DNA from: an archaeon
Lineage (GTDB): Archaea; Hydrothermarchaeota; Hydrothermarchaeia; Hydrothermarchaeales; BMS3B
Assembly: GCA_026989875.1 (NCBI GenBank)
Contig: JALSIP010000015.1
Coordinates: 1 to 32,106, forward strand
Reading direction: 5' to 3'
DNA length: 32,106 nt
The notes under the pieces were generated by a model. The model was not told the origin of the DNA. It worked only from the letters and a program-made list of their open reading frames with translations, and made no database searches. Every line of letters starts with the position of its first letter. The first letter of the stretch is position 1. Positions 9,933-18,612 of the stretch are shown piece by piece. The position numbers and the translations under genes are program-made.

Positions 9933-10895
9933 CTAAGCCGCCCTTGCGGCAAGCTTGCTCAGCCTCTTCACCCTCGCCACCATGTTGGGATGGGTGCTCA
10001 TCAGCTCCATAAGTCTGTCGCTGAGGCTGAGCTTCACCTTCTTCGTGCTCAGGGCGAGCAGCTCGTTGGCATCTATGGTGCCGTTCATGTCTGTGTCAAC
10101 CTGCCTGAGCTCCCTCACCTCGCGGTAGGCTCTCGCGGGGTCGTTGGCGAAGAACGCCTTGTAGCCCTGTATCTGCCTGAGGGTGTCCCTGTCCACGTGC
10201 GCACTGCCGTAAACCAGCTTGTAGAGGGCGCTTGCAAGCGCGTGCGGGGGGTTGCCCATCTTCACGCTGCCCTCGTCGGCGTAGTACTCCCTGATTCTTG
10301 AGCCGTAGAGCACCAGCAGGTTGGTTATGAAGTACAGGATGAAGGCAACCACGCCTATGAGCACGGTGTTGCCCCTGCTCCTGTCTCCGCCGTAGCCCCA
10401 CATGAAACTCCAGGCGAGGTACCAGAGTATCATGGGCACAACGCTCAGGGCGGTGATAACCGCCATGTCCCTGTTCTTGAGGTGGGCTATCTCGTGCCCC
10501 AGCACCGCTCTGAGCTCCTCGCGGCTGAGCATCCTGAGAAGCTGCTCAGTAACGCACACCCTGCCGTCCCTCACCGACCTGCCGAAGGCGAAGGCATTGG
10601 GTATGGGCAGGCTGGAGATGCCCACCTTGGGCTTGGGTATGCCTGCAGCTCTCGCAAGCTCCTCAACCATGCGGTGAAGCTCCGGAGCCTCGCTCTCGCT
10701 GACGTAGCGCACCCGCATGCTCCACTCCACGATCTTCGGCGAGAGCATGTACTGGATGAAGATTATAGCCACGGCAAGCAGACCGTAGGCTATGAAGCTC
10801 TGAATGCCCATGACGCTGGCAACCATAACCACTATGGCATACAGTATGCCGAACATCAGGGCTAACAGCATGTACATCCTGAGCTGAAGCCACAT
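9933..10895 (-). CDS. htpX: HtpX-like M48 family zinc metalloprotease with an EF-hand-like insertion
   Basis: LRAVLGHEIAHLKNRDMAV (HExxH), multiple TM segments, STHPNMVARVKRL C-terminal signature. Start set at the ATG 10895, preceded by GGAGGG; the listed ORF extends to 10916. Confidence 0.94.
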   Translation of the reverse strand: MWLQLRMYMLLALMFGILYAIVVMVASVMGIQSFIAYGLLAVAIIFIQYMLSPKIVEWSMRVRYVSESEAPELHRMVEELARAAGIPKPKVGISSLPIPNAFAFGRSVRDGRVCVTEQLLRMLSREELRAVLGHEIAHLKNRDMAVITALSVVPMILWYLAWSFMWGYGGDRSRGNTVLIGVVAFILYFITNLLVLYGSRIREYYADEGSVKMGNPPHALASALYKLVYGSAHVDRDTLRQIQGYKAFFANDPARAYREVRELRQVDTDMNGTIDANELLALSTKKVKLSLSDRLMELMSTHPNMVARVKRLSKLAARAA

Positions 10896-10925
10896 GCCAT
10901 TGCCCTCCTTCTGCACCTCAGATTT

Positions 10926-11102
10926 TTACCTGAGCATGTAAAAGATAACCACCGCAAGAATTACACCCACTCCAGCCCAGATAAGCCAGGAGGTGCCGGA
11001 GCCGGTGCCCATGCCGCAGGCAGAGCCGGAGCCGTGCTCATGGGCGCCGTGCTCCCTGTGCTCCTTCTTCTCCGGGGCGCCACCACCGCAGCAGCCACTC
11101 AT
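10926..11102 (-). CDS. Small Cys/His-rich, tail-anchored membrane protein
   Basis: MSGCCGGGAPEKKEHREHGAHEHGSGSACGMGTGSGTSWLIWAGVGVILAVVIFYMLR. GAGGTG lies just upstream of the chosen ATG. Ends shortly before htpX on the same strand. Confidence 0.75.
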   Translation of the reverse strand: MSGCCGGGAPEKKEHREHGAHEHGSGSACGMGTGSGTSWLIWAGVGVILAVVIFYMLR

Positions 11103-11220
11103 CTGCATCACCTCACTCCCTTTTAAAACCTCCCACATACAAATACCTTGTGCATTCCACACTGTAAATTATCCCCGCCAGAAGCTTGATGTAATGGCAT
11201 CTGAGCATCCCGCACCCCAT

Positions 11221-11258
11221 GCCGCGGGCAGAGCAGCCGCGGGGAAAACGTTTAAATA
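11221..11258 (+). promoter_or_regulatory. Promoter with duplicated GCCGCGGG element upstream of the small hypothetical / fae-hps operon
   Basis: GCCGCGGG at 11221-11228 and 11236-11243 (15-bp phase), immediately upstream of TATA-like TTTAAATA (11251-11258). Confidence 0.5.
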
Positions 11259-11294
11259 CCCTGTCCGAGAGTGTTGTTATTCCGGTGGTGAACC

Positions 11295-11585
11295 TTGAGA
11301 GAATGCTGCGGAAGCTCAGAGGATAGCGTGTTTCACAAGAAGCTTAAGGTGAAGCTGAAGGAGAAGGGCAAGCAGGGCAGGATACGTTTCCTGTGCGATT
11401 ATCTTGAATACCTGCTCAGGAACGACCGCACCCTGCCGCCAGACTTTCCTGCCTTTGTGAGGGAAATCATGGGGCTGGACGACAGGAAGGGCTACATCCA
11501 TATCAGAATCTGGCATCAGGACAGCGAGCTGGTGGAGTTTGCCGAGGCTTCGGGCTATGAGTACAGGATAGACCACTACGACTGA
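11295..11585 (+). CDS. Small hypothetical protein directly upstream of fae-hps
   Basis: 96-aa ORF (TTG start possible) whose stop is 2 nt before the fae-hps ATG. A TATA-like element lies about 40 bp upstream. Confidence 0.7.
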   Translation: MRECCGSSEDSVFHKKLKVKLKEKGKQGRIRFLCDYLEYLLRNDRTLPPDFPAFVREIMGLDDRKGYIHIRIWHQDSELVEFAEASGYEYRIDHYD

Positions 11586-11587
11586 CC

Positions 11588-12784
11588 ATGATTGATGAGG
11601 AGTTTCTCGTGGGTGAGGCTCTGGTAGGCGAGGAGCCGGAAGTTGCGCACATTGACCTGATAATAGGTCCCAAGAGCGGTGCAGCGGGGAGAGCCTTCGT
11701 CAACGCCCTTGCCCAGCCGCGCATGGGGCACACGCCAATTCTCGGGGTCATAAGACCCAACCTGCCCACGAAGCCGGCGACGCTCATAATCCCCAAGGTG
11801 ACCATAAGAAGCCTTGAGGATGCGGAGAAGGTTTTTGGTCCCGCCCAGAGTGCTGTAGCAAAGGCGGTGGCGGATGCGGTGGAGGAGGGCATTATTCCAA
11901 AATCAGAGGCTGAGAGGCTGGTTGCGATAGTTTCGGTGTTCATCCACCCGAGAGGCAGGGACTACCAGCGCATATACCGCTACAACTACGCAGCAACCAA
12001 GCTGGCGATTCGCAGGGCAATGCAGAAGTTCCCCTGTATAGATAAGGTTTTAGAGGAGAAGGATAAGTCTATGCATGCCATGATAGGTTTCAGGATAAAC
12101 AACCTGAAGCATCCTCCCTACCTGGAGGTTGCGCTTGACATACCCGACTGGCGCCGGGTGGAGGGCATTATAAGGGCGCTGCCCAGGAGCGACGCCATAA
12201 TCATAGAGGCTGGCACTCCGCTTATAAAGCGCTACGGCGTGGAGGTGGTGCAGAAGATTCACCAGCTCCGCCCCGAGAGCGTGGTGGTGGCTGACCTCAA
12301 GACCCTTGACACAGGCAACTTAGAGGCGAGAATGGCTGGCGACGCAACCGCTGACGTGATAGGCTTCTCGGGGCTTGCACCTCTCAGGACCATGGAGAAG
12401 TTCATAGAGGAGTGCAGAAAGGTGGGGGCGCTATCGCTTATGGACACGCTGAACGTGCCAGACCCCGTGGCTGTGCTGAAGAAGCTGAAGGTCAAGCCGG
12501 ACATCGTGGAGCTGCACAGAGCCATAGACGTGGAGCAGAGCCAGGAGAGCGAGTGGGGCAACATAAGCGAAATCAAGAGGGTGTGCGGCGGCAGGACGCT
12601 GGTGGCTGTGGCTGGAGGGATAAGGGTTGAGAGGGTGAAGGAGGCGCTCGCCTCGGGAGCAGACATACTGGTGGTGGGCAGAGCTATCACCTGCGCCAAG
12701 GACGTTACAGGTGCGGCGAGAGCCTTCCTGAAGGAGATGGGCGTGCAGGAGGTTGACCAGTTCCGGGTGATGACAGACTTCTGA
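11588..12784 (+). CDS. fae-hps: Bifunctional formaldehyde-activating enzyme / 3-hexulose-6-phosphate synthase (Fae-Hps)
   Basis: N-terminal Fae (VGEALVGEEPEVAHIDLIIGPKSGAAGRAFVNALAQPRMGHTPILGVIRPNLPTKPATLIIPKV). C-terminal Hps TIM barrel (VEGIIRALPRSDAIIIEAGTPLIKRYG..VVADLKTLDTGNLEARMA..ELHRAID..VAVAGGI). Confidence 0.97.
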   Translation: MIDEEFLVGEALVGEEPEVAHIDLIIGPKSGAAGRAFVNALAQPRMGHTPILGVIRPNLPTKPATLIIPKVTIRSLEDAEKVFGPAQSAVAKAVADAVEEGIIPKSEAERLVAIVSVFIHPRGRDYQRIYRYNYAATKLAIRRAMQKFPCIDKVLEEKDKSMHAMIGFRINNLKHPPYLEVALDIPDWRRVEGIIRALPRSDAIIIEAGTPLIKRYGVEVVQKIHQLRPESVVVADLKTLDTGNLEARMAGDATADVIGFSGLAPLRTMEKFIEECRKVGALSLMDTLNVPDPVAVLKKLKVKPDIVELHRAIDVEQSQESEWGNISEIKRVCGGRTLVAVAGGIRVERVKEALASGADILVVGRAITCAKDVTGAARAFLKEMGVQEVDQFRVMTDF

Positions 12785-12806
12785 TTTTCGGCACACGAAA
12801 CACAAC

Positions 12807-12815
12807 CTTTAAATA
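12807..12815 (+). promoter_or_regulatory. TATA-like element of the surface-protein operon
   Basis: CCTTTAAATAG about 40-50 bp upstream of the ATG at 12856. Same TTTAAATA core as the fae-hps operon promoter. Confidence 0.45.
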
Positions 12816-12855
12816 GAGCGCTGCCAACGGGTAGGTATTTAGGGGGGTTATTTGG

Positions 12856-15800
12856 ATGAACAGACACGCATTAGCCTTATCTGTAGCTGTAGCTCTGTTG
12901 CTGGCGGCTGGTGTTCCTGGTGCCGCACACGGATACTATATCACCGCATCTACCACAAAGATACAGTACGAAAAGGGTGAAGAGGTTGAAATAAAGGGCA
13001 CGGTGAATGCAAGCACACCTGCAACGGTTTACATCACCATATACAACTCATCAGATGTCCTGATACTGAATGAGAGCACCGTAAGCAACGTGAGTGGCAG
13101 CGTATCCACCTTTCACATGGCTATAGCCAATAACTTCTCTGCGGGCAGCTACTATGCTCTGGTTTACAGTGTGCCCGAGGAGAGCGTGAGGCTGGACTTT
13201 GAGGTGGTGGAGAGGGCGCTCTACGTGAAGGTGAGGCTGCTCAACACCACGGATGTGGTTATGGTGAACACCAGCACCGTGGTTACCTCTCCAGCCTATG
13301 CCGGGGGCAACTTCAGCGAGTTTCTTGAGGCGGGGTATGAGGTTCACTACGGAACCTCTGCCATTCTCGGAGGTAACACCTCCTACTTCGTGCTTGTAAA
13401 CCAGACGGCGCCGGAGGTTTTTGACACGGTTTATGTGGATGACGACCCGCGCTTTGAGCTGTACAACTCTGCCGAAGATTCAGCGTCAGCGCCGCTGGTG
13501 GAGACACCGCTGCGTGTGGGGGACAGGGCGGGTGACTACACCGTGGTGGAAGTGGAGTTTGCCACCGGCAACAGGGTGCTTCTGGCAAAGCTCAGGCATG
13601 CTCCGATGTACTCTGCCGGGGAGCAGGTCAAGTATCTGGTGGTGGTCAGGGACTCCGCCGGGAAGATGCTGGACGGTCTGAATCTGAGCGTGGAGCTGCG
13701 CCATGCCAACGGCACCCTAATAACCTCCTCTTCAGGTGTGCTGCAGAACGGCTACCTCACCGGCAGCTTCACCGCACCCGGGCGGCCGGGGAAGTACATG
13801 ATAACCGTGAACGGAACCCTGGGGATGGAGGTGTTCAGCGTTGAGGCATTCAGGCTGTTCGGCAGGATTACCGACATCAGCGGCAACCCCATGACGATTT
13901 TTGCACCTGACCCCAGGGTTAAGCTGGTGGCTATAGCCAGGGCACTCAACGGCGACCTGCTTAACCTCACCAGCGCCTCAGCCGAGCTCACCTACCCCAA
14001 CGGCACCACCTTAAGCTTGGAGCTGAACGCCGAGGGGGCAGGGGTCTACTCTAAGGAGCTCAGCCTCAAGGGGGCACCCGTGGGCGAGTACCGGGTGAGC
14101 ATAAGCGCTGCCTACGCCCAGGCAGTTCAGGAGACTGAGCTCGGGTTCACCATTGCCAGGAGCCGTGCTGAGCTCTATGCCATAAACGTCAGGTTCATAG
14201 ACCAGGCAGACGAGGGCGGCGTGTTTGTGAGCGCCTTCCACCCCGCCGGGGAGGTGACGCTGCTTGCAGTGCTCAGCGATGTGACAAAGGGCGGGCTGAT
14301 GTCCTCTGAGCCCGAGGGTGCGGGCATCATCCCCATAGACGACCCCGCAACGCCTGCTGACGAGTGCGCCAGCAGGGTGGAGCTCACGGAGCTGAAGGAC
14401 GAGCGTGACGTCTCCTACCTGAGCAACGTGAGCGTTAAGATAATGAACCTCTCATCCTTCATAGACTACCTCGCTTCCAGAGGGGAGGCGCCCTCCGAGC
14501 CACCGCCTGAGAGCCTGCTGAGCCAGTGCATGGTGGTGGTGAGCAACCTGAGCAAGCAGGGCGTTTACAGAGCCCAGGTGAAGGTCACCAGGAACGGGGA
14601 GAGCAGCGTTGCTGGCGCAGCCTTCGGCGTGCAGGAGCTTTACGCCTACGGCACAACCGTTGACTTCAACGGCGAGGACTTCGGGTTCAACGTGCCCAAC
14701 TCAACCATCAGGGTGAAGCTCCACGTGCAGAACCTCCTCACCAGGGAGTTTCTTCCACCTGAGAGCATAGTGGATGCGGACATAGTGAGCCTGCGCAGGG
14801 ACTTCCCGAGCTACAGTGAGGTGGATGTAAGCAGCATAGCTCCAACGGTGAACGTCAGCAATGGGGTGCTCTCCTTCAGGGCACCTGACATGGAGGGGTT
14901 CTTCACGATGAAGTTCAGATTCAGAGCCAACGTCAGCGGTGAAATCAGGGAGGGTGTTGGCAGCGCCTTCTTCATGCTCAAGAAGTACATAATATGGGCT
15001 GAGCCCGCATGCAGCTCCGAGCAGGGACCCTGCGTGTTCTCCAGCACCTCAAACATCTCCCTGCGGGTTTACATGGCAGACGCGAGCAGGGGCTCGCTCC
15101 TTGACCTGGGAGCCACGAGCAGTGCGCTGTGCAGCACCTGCGACGGGCTGGTGGCGAAGGTGAAGAGGCTGAGGAATGACCAGCTCGGCAGGGAGATTCC
15201 AGAGCAGGATTACGTGGTTTACGGCGGCAGCATATCTCAGGGTAAGGGAGTGATGAACGTAAGCGCAGCAGGCGGGGAGTTTTCCACGGGGTGGTACGGG
15301 GTTGAGATTGAGGTTTACAGCCCTGCTAACCCCAACGAAAGCTACTACGGCTTCGGGTGGTTTGAGGTGAGGAACTTCTTCGTGGATGTTCTGCCTGTAA
15401 GCATAGAAAGCGGCACGCTGAGAGCCTCCTGGGGCTGGGGCGGCGGGAGCAGCTATCCCGTAAACAGCTCCATAGCCTTCGCCGTGGTGCCCCGCAACCC
15501 GGCTGACTGGAGCATACTCCCGCTGAGCAGCGCAGAGGTGGTGAATGTGCAGCGTGCAGACCTCTGGCCACCGGTGGAGGTTAACTACACGCTGCTTGGC
15601 ATCTCGGAGATGCCGGTGCAGCTTGAGGGCGAGCCAGCTGCGGTGAACGTGACGGTGGTGAACATCTCCGGCATTGAGCGGGAGGGGATGTACAGCATCA
15701 ACGTGAGGGTGAGCACCTCCAACGGCAGCGACATAGGCACGGCGTGGTTTGATGTGGCGAGCTTCATGGTGGAGATGAGCTACCGTGGCATGTATGACTG

Positions 15801-18612
15801 GCCTCCTGTCTTCGGCTCCGGCGAGAATCTGACCCTCACGCTGGAGGGCTTCAACTTTGATGGCTCGCCCCACGCCCTGAGCGAGAACTACACCCGCCTT
15901 GCCGGGATGTACGACATCAAGAGAAACAGACCCGTGAGGGTGAACTCCTCCACCATCTGTGCCGCAAACGTGTGCAACATAACCGTTGACCTGAGCCCGC
16001 TGGCTGGCGGCGAGTACGATGCCAGGGTGAAGGCTGGCGACTCCAGCGGCACCGTTAAGGAGCTGGGAGTCTGGTTCATGGTGCGCAACCTGATGGTGGG
16101 GATTCCGAGCATTGAGGAGCTGTGGCTGTGGGACAAGGACTCCACCAGGAAGCAGCTCCGCCTGGATGGGACGCCGGTTGAGCCGCCAGGCAACTACACC
16201 ACCGCCTACAGCGGCTGCGTGCCGAACCTGATTGAGGATGAGTGGTTCTTCTCGGGGCTCAACCAGAGCCCCAGGACGGTGTGCTTCTACCACAACACCA
16301 CACGCCTGTGGGTGAGCCGGGACACCAACTTCACCAATGCCACCAGCGCACCTCTGGGCGGTGTAATTGAGGACCCCTACGGCGGGCTGTGGAAGGTTGA
16401 GACGCTGAACCTGGAGGAGGTGACGCTGCAGGGCATTAACGTGCTCTCCCGCACCGGCGCATGGGTGAATGCCAGCCTTTCTAAGAGCGGCGTGTTCAGG
16501 CTCGGCAGGGTGGAGGAGCAGTGGCTGGGCGGCTGGGACCCGAGCACCGGCATGCCCCGGGGGCTTGACCTGAACGGCGACGGCGACACCAACGACACCG
16601 CCTACATAGCGCTTTCGGATTCGGCAAAGGCAGGGGTTTACGACACCCTGTTCTTCTCCTTTGACGCCAACTTCTCCCGGCACGGCTCTGTTGGGGAGCC
16701 ACCGGAGAAGCGCACCTTCGCGGGCGGCAGGTTCACGCTGCTCAGCGTTGACCCCAGGGCGGACAGGGTCAGGGTTTACACCCGCAGCAGGGGCGACTGG
16801 GCAGAGCTGGGAGACGTGCGCCTGGGAGATGTGGTGAGGCTGCCTGTCATGGTGACGGCACCCTCCGGCGAGCCCGTGGCTGCCAACGTCTCGGTCTCCC
16901 ACGTGAGGGTGGAGAGCCTAACCCCGGTGGTCATGCCCCTCTCACCGCCGGTCACAGCCACCATCAACGGCACGGGAGAGCTCATGCTCAACCTCAGCCA
17001 GTACAACCTGAGCTCCGGCAGGTATGCCTTTGAGATATCCGCCGAGGTTAACGGCACCGTGGAGAGGCTTGAGGAGTGGATGTGGCCCAGGGTTACGGTG
17101 CGTGCCTTCCTGGTGAGCAGCAGCGCGGGAAACGCAGCCTACGCCGGGGAGTTCAGACCCCTGCCCATGCTGCAGATTGACGGGAGCCAGCCCCTGCCGG
17201 AGCTGTTTGAGGTGAGCACGCCGGCAGGCAACTACTCGCTGGTGATGGAGTACTTGGATGCAGGGGCGGTGTATCTGGGCAACTGCACCTCTCCCCCTGA
17301 TGCGGGTGCCGGCGAAAACTACACCCTGCAGAGCCTGCGCCTCAGCGATGCCAACGGAAGCTACTTCTTCTTCCTGAGCACCGCCAACGCCAGCACGGTG
17401 TGGTTGCGGAAGGGAGACTGCAGCTTTGACGCTCCAGGCACCCAGGTGAGGCGAACCAACGAGTCCGTAAACATCACCCTGGACGGCAGGGTGTACATGA
17501 TGAGCGTGCTTGAGGCAGAGGCTTATCCCGGCGGGCAGGTGCAGCTCGCCATAGGCGCCGCCTCACCTAGCCAGGAGCTGCTGGACAACCCGCTGGTGCG
17601 GGACGCCTTCGGCGGAAGGTGGAGGGTGGTATCCTTCAGCGCCTGGGGCAGGAGCTACAACGCCATTCTCGCGGGCTCTCAGGCGTACTACCCCATGTGC
17701 GCCCAGCTCGGAGTCGTGGAGTGCCTTAAGGCTGCCTACTTCACCACCGACGGCAACTACTCCAAGGCTAATGAGACGCTGGCAGGCATGCCACTGCCGG
17801 GTGGCGAGCTTTACTTAGCCAGAGCTGGACCTTCACCCTGGGACGGCATAGTCATAGCCAACGCCTCCGCAGCCCCTGAGATGCCGGCGGTGGACGTGAT
17901 GCTGGAGGACGGCTATACCCCAAGGTTTGCGGTGCTCAGGGAAGCCAGCATCGGCAGGGACCTTGACGCAGACGGCAACTCCTCTGAGGTCTTCTATGCG
18001 GTGCTGTTTGACGACCTTGCCGACGGGGTTCAGGCACCCACGGCGGTGCTGGTGGATGACGACCTGAATATGACCCAGAGCTGGTGGGGCTTCTGGGATG
18101 CCTCCCAGAACTTCAGCGCCTGGGACTTCTACGGGAATGAGAGCGGCATGCCTGAGCAGAGGGGTGCCATGCCGGCGGCTGGCTGGAGCGGTTTCATCGG
18201 CTTCGGCGTGTGGAACGAGAGCCAGAGCTACGAGCAGCCCTGGTGGAGCATCATGCTCTACAACGGCACCCACCTGCTCATAACTCAGGACAGGTGGAGC
18301 TTCAGCCTCAACGATACCGTGAGCTTCGTGGTGCATGCCTACGACTTTGAGCGCATGCCTGTGCAGGGCGCCAGCGTGAGCGTTGAGGCGGTGGTGAGGT
18401 TCACACCCCTCGGCGCCCAGGTGCTGCAGGAGGGCACCGACTACACCACCTCTGGCAGCACGGCAACAGATTCCAGCGGCTACGCGGTGGTGTCTGTGAG
18501 CCCCGTAAGCTCCTGGGAGGCTGGAGACTACTCCGTCACCCTGAGGGTTGACGGACCTGGAGGCAGCGAGAAGATTGACACCTGGCTCAGGATAGGGGGT
18601 GGTGAGAAGTGA
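12856..18612 (+). CDS. Giant secreted multi-domain (Ig/MG2-like) surface or S-layer protein, 1918 aa
   Basis: Signal peptide MNRHALALSVAVALLLAAGVPGAAHG. Repeated beta-sandwich-like units ending in G.Y...V.......G.A.F.V..F/L.V. Abundant N-x-S/T sequons; two Asp-rich modules. No C-terminal TM of its own. Confidence 0.9.
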   Translation: MNRHALALSVAVALLLAAGVPGAAHGYYITASTTKIQYEKGEEVEIKGTVNASTPATVYITIYNSSDVLILNESTVSNVSGSVSTFHMAIANNFSAGSYYALVYSVPEESVRLDFEVVERALYVKVRLLNTTDVVMVNTSTVVTSPAYAGGNFSEFLEAGYEVHYGTSAILGGNTSYFVLVNQTAPEVFDTVYVDDDPRFELYNSAEDSASAPLVETPLRVGDRAGDYTVVEVEFATGNRVLLAKLRHAPMYSAGEQVKYLVVVRDSAGKMLDGLNLSVELRHANGTLITSSSGVLQNGYLTGSFTAPGRPGKYMITVNGTLGMEVFSVEAFRLFGRITDISGNPMTIFAPDPRVKLVAIARALNGDLLNLTSASAELTYPNGTTLSLELNAEGAGVYSKELSLKGAPVGEYRVSISAAYAQAVQETELGFTIARSRAELYAINVRFIDQADEGGVFVSAFHPAGEVTLLAVLSDVTKGGLMSSEPEGAGIIPIDDPATPADECASRVELTELKDERDVSYLSNVSVKIMNLSSFIDYLASRGEAPSEPPPESLLSQCMVVVSNLSKQGVYRAQVKVTRNGESSVAGAAFGVQELYAYGTTVDFNGEDFGFNVPNSTIRVKLHVQNLLTREFLPPESIVDADIVSLRRDFPSYSEVDVSSIAPTVNVSNGVLSFRAPDMEGFFTMKFRFRANVSGEIREGVGSAFFMLKKYIIWAEPACSSEQGPCVFSSTSNISLRVYMADASRGSLLDLGATSSALCSTCDGLVAKVKRLRNDQLGREIPEQDYVVYGGSISQGKGVMNVSAAGGEFSTGWYGVEIEVYSPANPNESYYGFGWFEVRNFFVDVLPVSIESGTLRASWGWGGGSSYPVNSSIAFAVVPRNPADWSILPLSSAEVVNVQRADLWPPVEVNYTLLGISEMPVQLEGEPAAVNVTVVNISGIEREGMYSINVRVSTSNGSDIGTAWFDVASFMVEMSYRGMYDWPPVFGSGENLTLTLEGFNFDGSPHALSENYTRLAGMYDIKRNRPVRVNSSTICAANVCNITVDLSPLAGGEYDARVKAGDSSGTVKELGVWFMVRNLMVGIPSIEELWLWDKDSTRKQLRLDGTPVEPPGNYTTAYSGCVPNLIEDEWFFSGLNQSPRTVCFYHNTTRLWVSRDTNFTNATSAPLGGVIEDPYGGLWKVETLNLEEVTLQGINVLSRTGAWVNASLSKSGVFRLGRVEEQWLGGWDPSTGMPRGLDLNGDGDTNDTAYIALSDSAKAGVYDTLFFSFDANFSRHGSVGEPPEKRTFAGGRFTLLSVDPRADRVRVYTRSRGDWAELGDVRLGDVVRLPVMVTAPSGEPVAANVSVSHVRVESLTPVVMPLSPPVTATINGTGELMLNLSQYNLSSGRYAFEISAEVNGTVERLEEWMWPRVTVRAFLVSSSAGNAAYAGEFRPLPMLQIDGSQPLPELFEVSTPAGNYSLVMEYLDAGAVYLGNCTSPPDAGAGENYTLQSLRLSDANGSYFFFLSTANASTVWLRKGDCSFDAPGTQVRRTNESVNITLDGRVYMMSVLEAEAYPGGQVQLAIGAASPSQELLDNPLVRDAFGGRWRVVSFSAWGRSYNAILAGSQAYYPMCAQLGVVECLKAAYFTTDGNYSKANETLAGMPLPGGELYLARAGPSPWDGIVIANASAAPEMPAVDVMLEDGYTPRFAVLREASIGRDLDADGNSSEVFYAVLFDDLADGVQAPTAVLVDDDLNMTQSWWGFWDASQNFSAWDFYGNESGMPEQRGAMPAAGWSGFIGFGVWNESQSYEQPWWSIMLYNGTHLLITQDRWSFSLNDTVSFVVHAYDFERMPVQGASVSVEAVVRFTPLGAQVLQEGTDYTTSGSTATDSSGYAVVSVSPVSSWEAGDYSVTLRVDGPGGSEKIDTWLRIGGGEK

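Noticed and set aside
11588-12784. Possible RuBisCO-like protein
   Set aside because: The sequence matches Fae (IIGPKSGAAGRAFVNALAQPR) fused to Hps; it has no RuBisCO active-site motifs.
15049-16902. 617-aa antisense ORF inside the giant surface protein gene
   Set aside because: Low-complexity His/Pro/Val-rich translation typical of a GC-rich shadow frame; the sense frame has a signal peptide, sequons and domain repeats.
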